In this document: positions 13,276 to 20,759 of the stretch, piece after piece
Layout of the letters: each line of letters opens with the position of its first letter
Numbering within the stretch: the stretch's first letter is position 1
From: a virus
IMG/VR virus record: IMGVR_UViG_3300047392_000113
Location: 1 to 55,151 of that record
Length of the DNA stretch: 55,151 nucleotides
Reading direction: 5' to 3' (one strand)
Notes under the pieces: model-generated
Seen by the model: only the letters and a program-made list of their open reading frames with translations
Database searches by the model: none
What the model was told of the DNA's origin: nothing
Translations under genes and position numbers: made by a program

Positions 13276-13486
13276 GACAGCGAACGAATTCTCACTTCAT
13301 ATTGAGAAGATTGTTAAAGAAAAACGATTAAATTATATGGACGCAGTATTACATTACTGCAAAGAAAATTATCTTGATCCAGCGGATGTTTCTTCTCTCA
13401 TCAATAAGTCATTAAAAGATAAACTTGAAATGGATTTTCGTGAAGCGAATTATCTACCCAAACAAGCAAAGTTAGAAGATGTTTAA
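13268..13486 (+). CDS. 33: late-transcription coactivator, gp33-like
   Basis: A 72-residue protein with the helical pattern of the phage late-transcription coactivator family: NEFSLHIEKIVKEKRLNYMDAVLHYCKENYLDPADVSSLINKSLKDKLE. In T4, gp33 bridges the sliding clamp and RNA polymerase together with sigma factor gp55 to fire late promoters. Position immediately before gp59 and gp32 matches T4 order 33-59-32. It is shorter than T4 gp33, as in other aquatic T4-like phages. This fits the late-type promoters TATAAATA/CTAAATA seen before structural genes. ATG 13268 is used; an upstream TTG is less likely. Confidence 0.75.
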   Translation: MFKTANEFSLHIEKIVKEKRLNYMDAVLHYCKENYLDPADVSSLINKSLKDKLEMDFREANYLPKQAKLEDV

Positions 13487-13667
13487 ACATATCTGGTTAA
13501 TTTTCCCTGTAGCTGTTTATATTATTATGATGGGTTCTCTTTTTTATGTTGTTGCTAAACAGGAAAATAGAACTGTTCGAATAGACTGTACATGGGTAGA
13601 AATATCTCCAGATATTCCTCCAAAAGCAAAAGAAGAATGTAGGAAAAAATTAAGTGGACGGCTATAA
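13479..13667 (+). CDS. small single-pass membrane protein
   Basis: A 62-residue protein with one transmembrane helix (about residues 5-25) and a polar C-terminal domain with two Cys (IDCTW, EECRKK). It overlaps gp33 by 8 nt and gp59 by 14 nt, interrupting the T4 33-59 pair. The cysteines could be disulfide-bonded in the periplasm. Function unknown. Confidence 0.55.
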   Translation: MFKHIWLIFPVAVYIIMMGSLFYVVAKQENRTVRIDCTWVEISPDIPPKAKEECRKKLSGRL

Positions 13668-14256
13668 AGCATATCGTTATTATCTTGCAATTAAACTGCA
13701 CTTTACTACCGAAAAGTTCAATGTCTTTGAAAATCGTGGAAATGTAAAGGGTACACGTGATACTTTTAATGCAAGAAATGACAGATACATTTTCGAAAAG
13801 TTAGCAAACAAATATGAAACCGACAGAGAGATTATTCAATTCTTTGTTGCAAATTTTGCGTATGGTAGTGATACCGCAATTTATGAAGGCAAAGAAGCTA
13901 CCGATAATTTCTTACTTTGGAATAAACGCAAACAAAGTATAACGCAAATTTTCATTGATGACTTAGCTAATATACTCAACTACATAGAAACAAATAAAAC
14001 ATCTGTGTTTGAATTTGTTGATGATAAATACCCTGCCCTTATGCAACTTTATATGGGCAATAAAATAACAATAGAAACTCTTAAAATTATTGATGAAATT
14101 CATCCATTTTTAGAATCATGGGCTAAGAATACTTCAGTTAAGTATATGTGGTCTGCAGAACTTTTGCGAATTAAAAAGTTGACTGGATTTGTTAAATACG
14201 ATAGAATTAAAATTCAAAAGATCTTCAATCACTTCTTAGAAGAAATTACAATTTAA
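13654..14256 (+). CDS. 59: DNA helicase loader gp59-like
   Basis: A 200-residue all-alpha protein starting at GTG 13654 with AGGA upstream. The N-terminus GYKAYRYYLAIKLHF followed by a long charged linker and RNDRYIFEKLANKY matches the T4 gp59 pattern (YKLYLMIKQH ... RRDKYFFQKLSEKY). gp59 loads the replicative helicase gp41 onto gp32-coated forked DNA. It sits just before gp32 as in T4. Length is close to T4's 217 residues. The GTG start lies inside the preceding membrane-protein gene; there is no ATG candidate nearby. Confidence 0.82.
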   Translation: MDGYKAYRYYLAIKLHFTTEKFNVFENRGNVKGTRDTFNARNDRYIFEKLANKYETDREIIQFFVANFAYGSDTAIYEGKEATDNFLLWNKRKQSITQIFIDDLANILNYIETNKTSVFEFVDDKYPALMQLYMGNKITIETLKIIDEIHPFLESWAKNTSVKYMWSAELLRIKKLTGFVKYDRIKIQKIFNHFLEEITI

Positions 14257-14261
14257 GTATC

Positions 14262-14504
14262 ATGGGCAAGACCTTTCTAAAGAATTCTCGTCGCTTTGAC
14301 GATGAAAATCCCTCTGGTCGTTCAGGGAAATCTACCAAGCATGCAAACAACCGCAAAACTGGTGGAATGAGAACGCTAAATAGTTATGTTGAAGAAGATT
14401 ATGATGACTACGACTTGAACGATGATTCGTTCGATGACCAGTTTGAAGTTGGTGATGAGATTTCAATACAACGTAACAATACTACGCAATACAAAGGAAA
14501 ATAA
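14262..14504 (+). CDS. acidic hypothetical protein conserved near gp32
   Basis: An 80-residue protein: basic N-terminal half (GKTFLKNSRRF, GRSGKSTKHANNRKTGG) and very acidic C-terminal half (EEDYDDYDLNDDSFDD). Small proteins of this bipolar type accompany gp59/gp32 in several T4-like aquatic phages. The acidic tail resembles the protein-interaction tail of SSBs. No start ambiguity: ATG 14262 lies 5 nt after gp59. Confidence 0.6.
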   Translation: MGKTFLKNSRRFDDENPSGRSGKSTKHANNRKTGGMRTLNSYVEEDYDDYDLNDDSFDDQFEVGDEISIQRNNTTQYKGK

Positions 14505-14505
14505 A

Positions 14506-15423
14506 ATGGATATTCAAACACTACGTAAAATGCGCAACTCTGATTTCGGTAGCATCGCTAACGCATTCGAGAAAATCGCAAACCCGCAAACTGAATCTAA
14601 GTCATACAATGACGACCGCTTCTGGCGTCTTGAAGGTGACAAGGCTGGTAACGGCACTGCAACGATTCGTTTCCTCCCACGTGTAGAAGGTGATGAACTC
14701 CCATGGGTTCGTATCTTTTCACACGGCTTCCAAGGTCCAACTGGTAAATGGTACATCGAAAATTCTCTAACCACTCTTGGTGAGAATGATCCTGTCGGTG
14801 AACTTAACACTCAGCTATGGAACTCTGGTTCTGATGCCAACAAAGAAATTGCACGTAAACAAAAGCGTAAGCTGAGTTTCACTGCCAACATTCTTGTTGT
14901 TTCTGATCCAAAACATCCAGAGAACGAAGGCAAGGTATTCTTGTTTAAGTTTGGTAAGAAAATCTTTGATAAGATTATGGATAAAGCACGTCCTACTTTC
15001 GAAGATGAAAAGCCAGTCAACGTGTTTGACTTCTGGGAAGGTGCTAACTTCAAACTGCGTATGCGTAAGAAGGATGGTTATGCGAACTATGACGAATCTG
15101 CGTTCATGGAACCAGCAGCTATTACTGAAGACGACGATCGTCTTTTGAGTATTGCTAATGCTCAGTATAAATTGTCTGAGTTCTTGGATCGTAAGAACTT
15201 CAAGTCTTATGACGAATTGAAGAAAAAGCTAAATGATGTTCTGTCTGGTGACAGCTATGTTGGTAAGTCTGCTGCTCAAATGGCAGAATCTGAAGTAGAT
15301 GAACCTATTTCAAAACCAGCACCATCAATTAAGTCTGCTGCTGCACCTGCTCCAAAAGCAGTGAGCAATGACGACGACGATGATGTGTTGTCTTACTTCC
15401 AGAAGATTGCTAAGGAAGACTAA
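14506..15423 (+). CDS. 32: single-stranded DNA-binding protein gp32
   Basis: A 305-residue protein. Domain A-like N-terminus (residues 1-20, LRKMRNSDFGSI), then an OB core with GNGTATIRFLPR, FSHGFQGPTGKWYIEN, ANILVVSDPKHPENEGKVFLFKFGKKI and WEGANFKLRMRKKDGYANYDES, and an acidic tail ending DDDDDVLSYFQKIAKED. These correspond directly to T4 gp32 segments. It coats ssDNA and organises replication and recombination. Unlike T4, the zinc-binding Cys residues are absent: the segment equal to T4 Cys77-Cys90 reads SLTTLGENDPVGELNTQ. Only the His of FSHGF remains. An AAGGA site precedes ATG 14506. A terminator follows the stop. Confidence 0.92.
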   Translation: MDIQTLRKMRNSDFGSIANAFEKIANPQTESKSYNDDRFWRLEGDKAGNGTATIRFLPRVEGDELPWVRIFSHGFQGPTGKWYIENSLTTLGENDPVGELNTQLWNSGSDANKEIARKQKRKLSFTANILVVSDPKHPENEGKVFLFKFGKKIFDKIMDKARPTFEDEKPVNVFDFWEGANFKLRMRKKDGYANYDESAFMEPAAITEDDDRLLSIANAQYKLSEFLDRKNFKSYDELKKKLNDVLSGDSYVGKSAAQMAESEVDEPISKPAPSIKSAAAPAPKAVSNDDDDDVLSYFQKIAKED

Positions 15424-15430
15424 AAGTTAA

Positions 15431-15455
15431 AGGGGACTGAAAAGTCCCCTTTTTT
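15431..15455. terminator. bidirectional terminator between convergent operons
   Basis: AGGGGACT (15431-15438), loop GAAA, AGTCCCCT (15443-15450), flanked by T5 on the + side and an A-rich tract giving U-runs on the - strand. It ends gp32 transcription from the left and the tape-measure operon from the right. Confidence 0.9.
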
Positions 15456-15456
15456 A

Positions 15457-17097
15457 TTATGTAGCGTATCTGCCTCGCATATAAGACCCAGCAGATGAGT
15501 CTTGATTTCTAATTGGTGCTCTAATGACTTGGTTCTGAGTCGTGTTGTTAACAACTGGTGCATTAACAACGTTAGTCTTATTACCACCAGTAGTTTCAGG
15601 AATCGCAGCAGCAGCGTTATCAGCAGATTTCTGCTCAACAGCAGATGCCGTTGTTGGAGCAGCTGCTTCAGGTTTTGCGCCAGAAGCGAGATCCTTAAAT
15701 GGATACCATGGACCAATCTTTTCTGGAACACCAGGAAGTTTTGATAGCGCACCCAATTTGATTTCTGGGATGCCAATGTTAGACAAGAGATTCAAGAAAC
15801 TGTTCTTCATTTCTGAGAAGAATCCACTGATAGGTTTAACAATATGATCGCCAACCCAATCAGCCATATTACCGATAACTTCTTTAATCTTTTCTTTATC
15901 GAATAGACCGAACGTTAAGAAATCAACGATACCAGCAAGACCAGCAACTAATGCTTTGCCAATATCACCAGTTGCCATAAATTCATCAAAGCCATCTTTG
16001 ATACCTTCCCACAACGCACCAACGATCGCACCAATAGCAAATACTTTTAGTAAACCTTTAAGTAATCTGGCAGGACTAAAAATACTTTTTAGTGTTTTCA
16101 TCAATCCTTCGCCCAAGAAACTAGTAATGGTATCAAGTAATCCACCACCCTCAGCTGGTTTTACTTTTTCTGGAGTTGCCCCACCCTTCTGCCCCACAGG
16201 TTTGGTATTTTCTGCAATTTTAGTCAGCAACTCTTTCATCTCACCTTGAGCACGAACACCTTCTAGTTGCGCTTCTTCATTTTGAGTTTCTTTTGCAGCA
16301 TTTGCAGTTGGTGTTTTTGCATTTGGGTTTACATTACCAACAACCGTTGGGTCAACACGTTGCGCACCACGATCGTACTTAGTTAGTTCATCACCTAATG
16401 CAGTTCGTTTATCTAATAAAGCAGCGCCAGCTGGAGTGCGACGCATTTCAGCTTCGTCAGTGATACCAGTTTTCTTTTGGAACTTTTCAACTTCTTTGCT
16501 GTGCTCTTGCATAGCTTTGCTTGCATTATATGCACCTTCAGCGTCCTCTTTAGATGGAGAGAATCCCATCGCTCTTTGTTTAGAAGACCATTCAGATTTA
16601 GCGATAGCTTTATTAAAAATGCCACCAACGTTCAATGAACCAAGAACAGTGCGCTTTAGACCACCATCTTTAATGCTAGTCTTTTCTTTAACACCTTGAA
16701 CTTTTTCCTTGAAAGACTTACCCATCTCTTGGAACATATTACCAGTTGTATTCATTGACTTGGCAATTTCTTCTAACTTCTTGGATTCACCGTCTGTTCG
16801 TTCAATTAGTTCTTTATATTGTTGTTCATCGCTCTTACGATGACGTTTTGCAGTCTCACCGTGTTCTTTAGCAACTCGTAATAGTTCCATTTGCATTTTA
16901 ACTGCATCAGCATTACCAGAAGATACCTGTTGGTTCTTTTGATACTCTTTGGATAACTCTAGAAGTTGTCTAATAGAAGACAGTTCTCCTAAGGACGCTT
17001 TTTGCGTTTCCAGCAGATTACCCAAACCCTCGTCATTAGACTTGGTCTGTTGTCTGATACTAGAATTAACTGAGCTATTACTGGTTCTTTTAGGCAT
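15457..17097 (-). CDS. tail tape measure-like protein (gp29 position)
   Basis: A 546-residue protein. Residues 1-260 are polar and rich in coiled coil (QLLELSKEYQKNQQVSS, LIERTDGESKKLEEIAKS). Residues about 325-410 contain Gly/Ala-rich hydrophobic helices (LLKVFAIGAIVGALWEGI; ALVAGLAGIVDFLTFGLF) as in tape measure proteins that form membrane channels. The tail is Asn/Thr-rich. It lies directly downstream of the gp26/gp51 pair, as the tape measure follows tail chaperones in contractile phages, and T4 gp29 has 590 residues. I infer tape measure from order, length and composition; direct similarity to gp29 was not confirmed. Confidence 0.6.
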   Translation of the reverse strand: MPKRTSNSSVNSSIRQQTKSNDEGLGNLLETQKASLGELSSIRQLLELSKEYQKNQQVSSGNADAVKMQMELLRVAKEHGETAKRHRKSDEQQYKELIERTDGESKKLEEIAKSMNTTGNMFQEMGKSFKEKVQGVKEKTSIKDGGLKRTVLGSLNVGGIFNKAIAKSEWSSKQRAMGFSPSKEDAEGAYNASKAMQEHSKEVEKFQKKTGITDEAEMRRTPAGAALLDKRTALGDELTKYDRGAQRVDPTVVGNVNPNAKTPTANAAKETQNEEAQLEGVRAQGEMKELLTKIAENTKPVGQKGGATPEKVKPAEGGGLLDTITSFLGEGLMKTLKSIFSPARLLKGLLKVFAIGAIVGALWEGIKDGFDEFMATGDIGKALVAGLAGIVDFLTFGLFDKEKIKEVIGNMADWVGDHIVKPISGFFSEMKNSFLNLLSNIGIPEIKLGALSKLPGVPEKIGPWYPFKDLASGAKPEAAAPTTASAVEQKSADNAAAAIPETTGGNKTNVVNAPVVNNTTQNQVIRAPIRNQDSSAGSYMRGRYAT

Positions 17098-17098
17098 T

Positions 17099-17287
17099 TT
17101 ACATTCTCTTCTTAGATTCTAATCTTTGTTTTTCTTCTTCCAAATACTGAATCAACATATGGACATAAACTTCTCGTTCGAACGGAATCATGTCCTCTAA
17201 TTCCGAAAGAGAGTATTTGTGATACTGCATCAAAGCGAAATTCATTTTATAGTAATTCGCCAAACTCTCATGACACAGATTTATCAA
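17099..17287 (-). CDS. 51: gp51-like baseplate hub assembly / tail chaperone subunit, probably made by frameshift
   Basis: A 62-codon frame with no ATG at its head; the first possible start is TTG 17287-17285 inside an eight-T run. The body (YYKMNFALMQYHKYSLSELEDMIPFEREVYVHML) followed by a charged helix is the short gp51-like pattern of T4-like aquatic phages. Gp51 is needed for hub assembly in T4. Since gp26 ends AGT TTT TTT TGA, slipping -1 on T-TTT-TTT would join gp26 to this frame. So it may exist mainly as the C-terminus of a gp26-gp51 fusion, like the G/GT chaperones of other phages. Confidence 0.65.
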   Translation of the reverse strand: MINLCHESLANYYKMNFALMQYHKYSLSELEDMIPFEREVYVHMLIQYLEEEKQRLESKKRM

Positions 17288-18006
17288 AAAAAACTTTGCA
17301 TTCCCTCCAACGTAACAGTATGGTGTTTAGCACAAACAGGGCAGTTGTATTCAACTGTCTTGGAGATCTTCGGCATCTTAGCGAAGAATGTCTGTAGCTT
17401 GTTAAACTGTTCGTTAGTTAGATTATACAAAAATTCTAATAATTCTTCTTTGGATTGTTCTTTTGCATAGTGTAGTTCTTCACCGTCATAAATGTATTCG
17501 ATTGATGTAGCGATAATATCAAAGATCGCCTCAACATTTTCTACATCTAAAGACTCCATCTTTGTTAACATTGCAAATGATGGATACTTCATAACTACAC
17601 CAACATCTCCAAACAGATCAATTTTCTTTGAGTGGTCTGCAGGAAATTCAACATCAATTTTAGTCAAGTCGATAGAAATTTTTAACTTGGCTTTTTCTTG
17701 ATCTTCTCCGTGATCTACATCACATGGGAATAGAAGTTCAATAATTTCACCAACAGACTTTGCACGGATTTGCGTGAAGATGTATTCGATATCGAAAATA
17801 GCTAGAGAGTCTACATCAATCTTATCTAATACACAACCACGGATAACTTGTTTTAAACTATCAACCATAACCTCGACATCTTCAGATTGTTGAGCGATCA
17901 ATAGTGCCTTTTCTTCTTTTACTAAGAAAGGACGGTATTTAATTTTTTCGCCAGTCGATGGAACTACAAGATTGTAGGTTGGCGTATTCATCATAGGTAA
18001 AGCCAT
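17284..18006 (-). CDS. 26: baseplate hub subunit gp26-like
   Basis: A 240-residue protein opening ALPMMNTPTYNLVVPSTGEKI-YRPFLVKEEKALLIA, the signature of the T4 gp26 family. An acidic central region follows and the C-terminus has CPVCAKHHTVTLEG, a CxxC...HH candidate zinc site also seen in the family. In T4 gp26 belongs to the hub assembly pathway. It ends in a slippery eight-T run with the stop overlapping the gp51 frame. An AGGAG-type site precedes ATG 18006. Located between gp16 and the tape measure candidate. Confidence 0.82.
   Translation of the reverse strand: MALPMMNTPTYNLVVPSTGEKIKYRPFLVKEEKALLIAQQSEDVEVMVDSLKQVIRGCVLDKIDVDSLAIFDIEYIFTQIRAKSVGEIIELLFPCDVDHGEDQEKAKLKISIDLTKIDVEFPADHSKKIDLFGDVGVVMKYPSFAMLTKMESLDVENVEAIFDIIATSIEYIYDGEELHYAKEQSKEELLEFLYNLTNEQFNKLQTFFAKMPKISKTVEYNCPVCAKHHTVTLEGMQSFF
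17286..17293 (-). promoter_or_regulatory. slippery T8 run, candidate -1 ribosomal frameshift site
   Basis: On the - strand the codons read AGT TTT TTT TGA, giving the heptamer T-TTT-TTT immediately before the gp26 stop. A -1 slip continues as TTG ATA AAT into the gp51 frame without interruption. Confidence 0.6.
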
Positions 18007-18008
18007 AA

Positions 18009-18428
18009 TTAATCTCCTTTAGTCATATTCTTTAACATTTTATTCAAATCAGCGGTGCTACCTGTAAAGATAACATTATTGTTCGTCACTTCTCTTTTCG
18101 CAACTTCCTTTGGTCCATCAAGTTTTTGTTTCTGGTGATGTACATCCATTAGTTGTTGGTTAACATCAGCTAGTTGTTTCATTAAGTTGCCAACAACCTC
18201 GAATGCTCGTGGGTGCTCGGAAGACTTTGCCACTTCTAGCGCATGCTCTAACGCAGCCTTACCTGTTGTTAGTAACTCACGAAGGTTTGTTCTTGCCATA
18301 TCGTAATCATTCTCCACCTTTTGATTTGGTGGAGTAATGATTTCGCCATCTTTAGTAATCACTTCAGTGTTATGGGCTGGAATAGTTTCCACCCCAAAAA
18401 CATTTGATAAAGAATCATCTACGTTCAT
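18009..18428 (-). CDS. 16: terminase small subunit gp16
   Basis: A 139-residue protein. The central helical region DYDMARTNLRELLTTGKAALEHALEVAKSSEHPRAFEVVGNLMKQLADVNQQLM matches the T4 gp16 family. The protein forms a ring that regulates and positions the packaging ATPase gp17 on concatemeric DNA. Gp17 is not in the window. Here gp16 sits between the holin and gp26 rather than beside gp17 as in T4, an arrangement also seen in aquatic T4-like phages. It precedes gp26 by 2 nt. Confidence 0.82.
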   Translation of the reverse strand: MNVDDSLSNVFGVETIPAHNTEVITKDGEIITPPNQKVENDYDMARTNLRELLTTGKAALEHALEVAKSSEHPRAFEVVGNLMKQLADVNQQLMDVHHQKQKLDGPKEVAKREVTNNNVIFTGSTADLNKMLKNMTKGD

Positions 18429-18431
18429 TGT

Positions 18432-18926
18432 TTAGTCGTTTCTTGTATTTCTCACAGGTGGATCATCTGGATGTAATTCATCAGAACTCACTGTTGTTGA
18501 GATTGGTTTTGGGATTGGTTTAGCTGCTTGAGGTACGCTTCCAGTTGTAGCTGTACTAGCACCTGCTGTGGAGAATCCTGCTGGCGCAGATAAGCTAGGT
18601 GTTGGAGAGACGCTTGTTGGTATGTTTGCTCCGCCATTATTTGCTCCTGCTAGTTTTTCTTGTGTACGACCCATTGCTGCGATACCTAGAACTGCACCCA
18701 TTGCAATGTGATACAACCCAGCGCCTTGTAGCGTTAGTGGTTGCCATTGAGAAACAGGTTGTTTTAGTGCTGCTTGTAGTAAAGACCATAGAATTGGAAA
18801 TAGCACAAAATCGCACAGGCAAGTGCCCATGTAAATCCATCCCATCATAGGACGCCATTTACTGTTCATCCAGTCTTCTTTTTTCTTTTCACTTGTACTC
18901 ATTTTTTCATATTCTTCTTGTGCCAT
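18432..18926 (-). CDS. holin (3-TM type)
   Basis: A 164-residue protein. After a charged head (TSEKKKEDW) comes WRPMMGWIYMGTCLCDFVLFPILW, then a second hydrophobic segment around LYHIAMGAVLGIAAMGRT. The 'WRP--GW-Y' motif marks the GTA/T4-like 3-TM holin family. The C-terminal 70 residues are Pro/Ser/Thr-rich and disordered. It would form the inner-membrane lesion that lets the GH19 endolysin (8770-9390) out. Holin and endolysin lie 9 kb apart on opposite strands, so lysis genes are not in one cassette. Confidence 0.78.
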   Translation of the reverse strand: MAQEEYEKMSTSEKKKEDWMNSKWRPMMGWIYMGTCLCDFVLFPILWSLLQAALKQPVSQWQPLTLQGAGLYHIAMGAVLGIAAMGRTQEKLAGANNGGANIPTSVSPTPSLSAPAGFSTAGASTATTGSVPQAAKPIPKPISTTVSSDELHPDDPPVRNTRND

Positions 18927-18936
18927 CTCTATTCCT

Positions 18937-19665
18937 TTAAAATCTAATTCTTGGTATTTTAGATGTTAAAGAAGGGATCTGAGTCACAGCCCAGCTTCCA
19001 GCTGCACCGATGGCGAAATTCATTAATTTATCTTGTGGTGTAGCTTTTGGTATTGTACTAAATCCGTCTGGAGCAGTTGTCGTAGCGTCAAACCACTTAT
19101 ATGCAATGGAAACAGATAACTTCATAACATCTCTCGAAGCATAATCTAATTGCACCGCCCCTATACTCTTTGGATAGCATTCGTATAAGGTTACATAGTA
19201 ATGGGTTTTATCACTGACATCTTGTACTTTGATTCGAATGTCAGTTACATAATTGTTGTAGTAATTAAATGTTCTTGTTTGTGGGTTATACATATGTTCT
19301 TGCCACAAGTCGAACAAATTCTTTACCTGCATGTCTTTATCAACGTAGAAAGACATAGTGATGTCTTCATACAACTTTTCATAAGGTGCATCTCTAAATT
19401 CACCGAATGTTCTATTCTGAGTAGTTGAGAAATTTGTCCCTGGAAGCTGAACCTGATCACAGAACAATAACGCTTTGCGTTTTACATTGTCATTGAATGT
19501 GAACGGTAGATCCATAACTACAGAGTATCGATTGGTGCGTGCCAACCCACCACTCTTTACGTGAGACACGAATTCTTTAATTGGGTTACGTTTAACCTTG
19601 TCCACAGACTTAGGAGAAATAAGGTTTCCTACGTTTCCACCTAGCGGTAAGTTATTAAAATCCAT
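18937..19665 (-). CDS. 54: baseplate tail-tube initiator, gp54-like
   Basis: A 242-residue protein of the T4 tail-tube (gp19/gp54) fold family: FVSHVKSGGLARTNRYSVVM, LFCDQVQLPGTNFSTTQNRTFGEFRDAPYEKLYEDITMSFYVD (read in parts) and LFDLWQEHMYNPQTRTF. The pattern 'PG--F-T-----G--R-AP' is shared by tube proteins. Since the main tube gp19 usually sits with gp18 outside this region, and the protein is near gp48, gp54 is the best fit. Gp54 sits on gp48 and starts tube polymerisation. Gp54 versus another tube-like protein is not settled. Confidence 0.62.
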   Translation of the reverse strand: MDFNNLPLGGNVGNLISPKSVDKVKRNPIKEFVSHVKSGGLARTNRYSVVMDLPFTFNDNVKRKALLFCDQVQLPGTNFSTTQNRTFGEFRDAPYEKLYEDITMSFYVDKDMQVKNLFDLWQEHMYNPQTRTFNYYNNYVTDIRIKVQDVSDKTHYYVTLYECYPKSIGAVQLDYASRDVMKLSVSIAYKWFDATTTAPDGFSTIPKATPQDKLMNFAIGAAGSWAVTQIPSLTSKIPRIRF

Positions 19666-19666
19666 T

Positions 19667-20275
19667 TTATGCTCTTCTTATTTTTCTTTGTGATTCTGTC
19701 CAAACTTCTTGTTTAGAAGCACCAACGAATCTCTCAACAGGAAGCATCATAGCAGTAACCCAGTCTTCAGAAGATACCTTTCTGAACTGAGTTTTTACGT
19801 GTCCTGTGAGATATTGTTTCACACAAGGAATGGCAGCATTAAATTTGGAGATACCGTCAATCGTCGCCCAAGAATATTTAAGGCGAGTTGTTTCATCCAT
19901 TCTATTGTTAGATCTAAACACCATCAATCTATCGAGCAGAGCGATTCTAAGATGGTATGGCAAATAGTGCATATTCAACCCAACGAATCCATCTTGAGTC
20001 TTTCTAAATGGAAAGACTAGAGGGAATTTGTCATAATATGGTAATTCCTTCTTCATTTTAGGATCATACCCGTATAGGTACAAGTTTCCTGGAATTAGGG
20101 TAGTTGTTAAATCAGATGGCACACCACCAATCACTTTTTGTGGAGTGAGGTTCTGCTTTGTCAGTAAAGCGACTTGTGTATCATACCACCCACGGGATTT
20201 CCTGATCGCAGTGGGAAGATCATACTGATTTCGTTCGAAAACGTCTTGCAGGGTTTTTGGTTTAGTTGTAGCCAT
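19667..20275 (-). CDS. conserved T4-like structural protein
   Basis: A 202-residue basic protein. The core TLIPGNLYLYGYDPKMKKELPYYDKFPLVFPF, then GFVGLNMHYLPYHLRIALLDRLM is a strongly conserved pattern I associate with T4-like aquatic phage virion or neck/tail completion proteins, but I cannot name it securely (gp2 or gp3-type roles are possible by neighbourhood). It lies next to gp4. Its ATG follows the - strand late-type promoter CCTAAATA by only 5 nt, predicting a leaderless message. Confidence 0.6.
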   Translation of the reverse strand: MATTKPKTLQDVFERNQYDLPTAIRKSRGWYDTQVALLTKQNLTPQKVIGGVPSDLTTTLIPGNLYLYGYDPKMKKELPYYDKFPLVFPFRKTQDGFVGLNMHYLPYHLRIALLDRLMVFRSNNRMDETTRLKYSWATIDGISKFNAAIPCVKQYLTGHVKTQFRKVSSEDWVTAMMLPVERFVGASKQEVWTESQRKIRRA

Positions 20276-20280
20276 TAAAT

Positions 20281-20288
20281 TATTTAGG
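20281..20288 (-). promoter_or_regulatory. T4-late-like promoter CCTAAATA
   Basis: On the - strand CCTAAATA ends 5 nt before ATG 20275. With T4 late geometry the +1 position coincides with the start codon. It overlaps the end of the gp4 gene. Confidence 0.5.
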
Positions 20289-20712
20289 ACTTAAGACCAA
20301 GTTCGTATTCAGTTATAATCTTAAATTCCCAGCGTCTTTCCTTACAATATTCTCTAGCTGCAGCCCATTTTGCTTGATTTTTGATATAAGTCATGGACTC
20401 AGTTATATACCTTTGAGTATTTCGCCCTGGATACACTGGTGGCTCTGTTTGCTTGTGTGGTTTAACCTCGACCAGATAAGTCTTGTTATCAGCTGTAGTT
20501 ATCTTGAAGTCTACAAAATAACGATGGATTCTACCATCAGTCGGGCATCTATATGGAACAATGGTTTCTTCTGAATTCCACTTGATAATCGAAGGGTTTT
20601 TATCGCACCAATTTGCAAATGTGCGTTCCCAAGAAGACCTGCAAATGATATTAGTTGGGTCTCCTACATACTTTTCAGGGAATACAGGAACGAACTTTGA
20701 TTTATGGAACAT
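20284..20712 (-). CDS. 4: head completion protein gp4 (TnsA-like nuclease fold)
   Basis: A 142-residue protein: FVPVFPEKYVGDPTNIICRSSWE, NPSIIKWNSEETIVPYRCPTDG, HRYFVDFKI, TYLVEVKP and NQAKWAAAREYC. This matches T4 gp4 (head completion), whose fold is a TnsA-N/PD-(D/E)XK nuclease with E-D-ExK residues here seen as E31-region, D in VDF and E-x-K in VEVKPH. In T4 it acts after packaging to prepare the head for the tail. Length equals the family's ~150. Confidence 0.85.
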   Translation of the reverse strand: MFHKSKFVPVFPEKYVGDPTNIICRSSWERTFANWCDKNPSIIKWNSEETIVPYRCPTDGRIHRYFVDFKITTADNKTYLVEVKPHKQTEPPVYPGRNTQRYITESMTYIKNQAKWAAAREYCKERRWEFKIITEYELGLKS

Positions 20713-20736
20713 AAATAAGTACTGGAAGTATAAATA
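20710..20736 (+). promoter_or_regulatory. tandem T4-late-like promoters
   Basis: CATAAATA (20710-20717) and TATAAATA (20729-20736, exact T4 late consensus) precede the baseplate operon starting at 20760. They face the - strand element at 20745-20752, forming a divergent late control region. Confidence 0.75.
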
Positions 20737-20744
20737 ACACCCAC

Positions 20745-20752
20745 TTATTTAG
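20745..20752 (-). promoter_or_regulatory. T4-late-like promoter CTAAATAA
   Basis: The - strand reads CTCTAAATAAG here, about 33 nt before the gp4 start at 20712. It would drive the leftward virion gene block. Confidence 0.5.
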
Positions 20753-20759
20753 AGAAACT

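Noticed and set aside
15956-16249. Rightward open frames inside the tape measure gene
   Set aside because: Antisense to a 546-codon gene with coherent domain structure and no ribosome binding sites.
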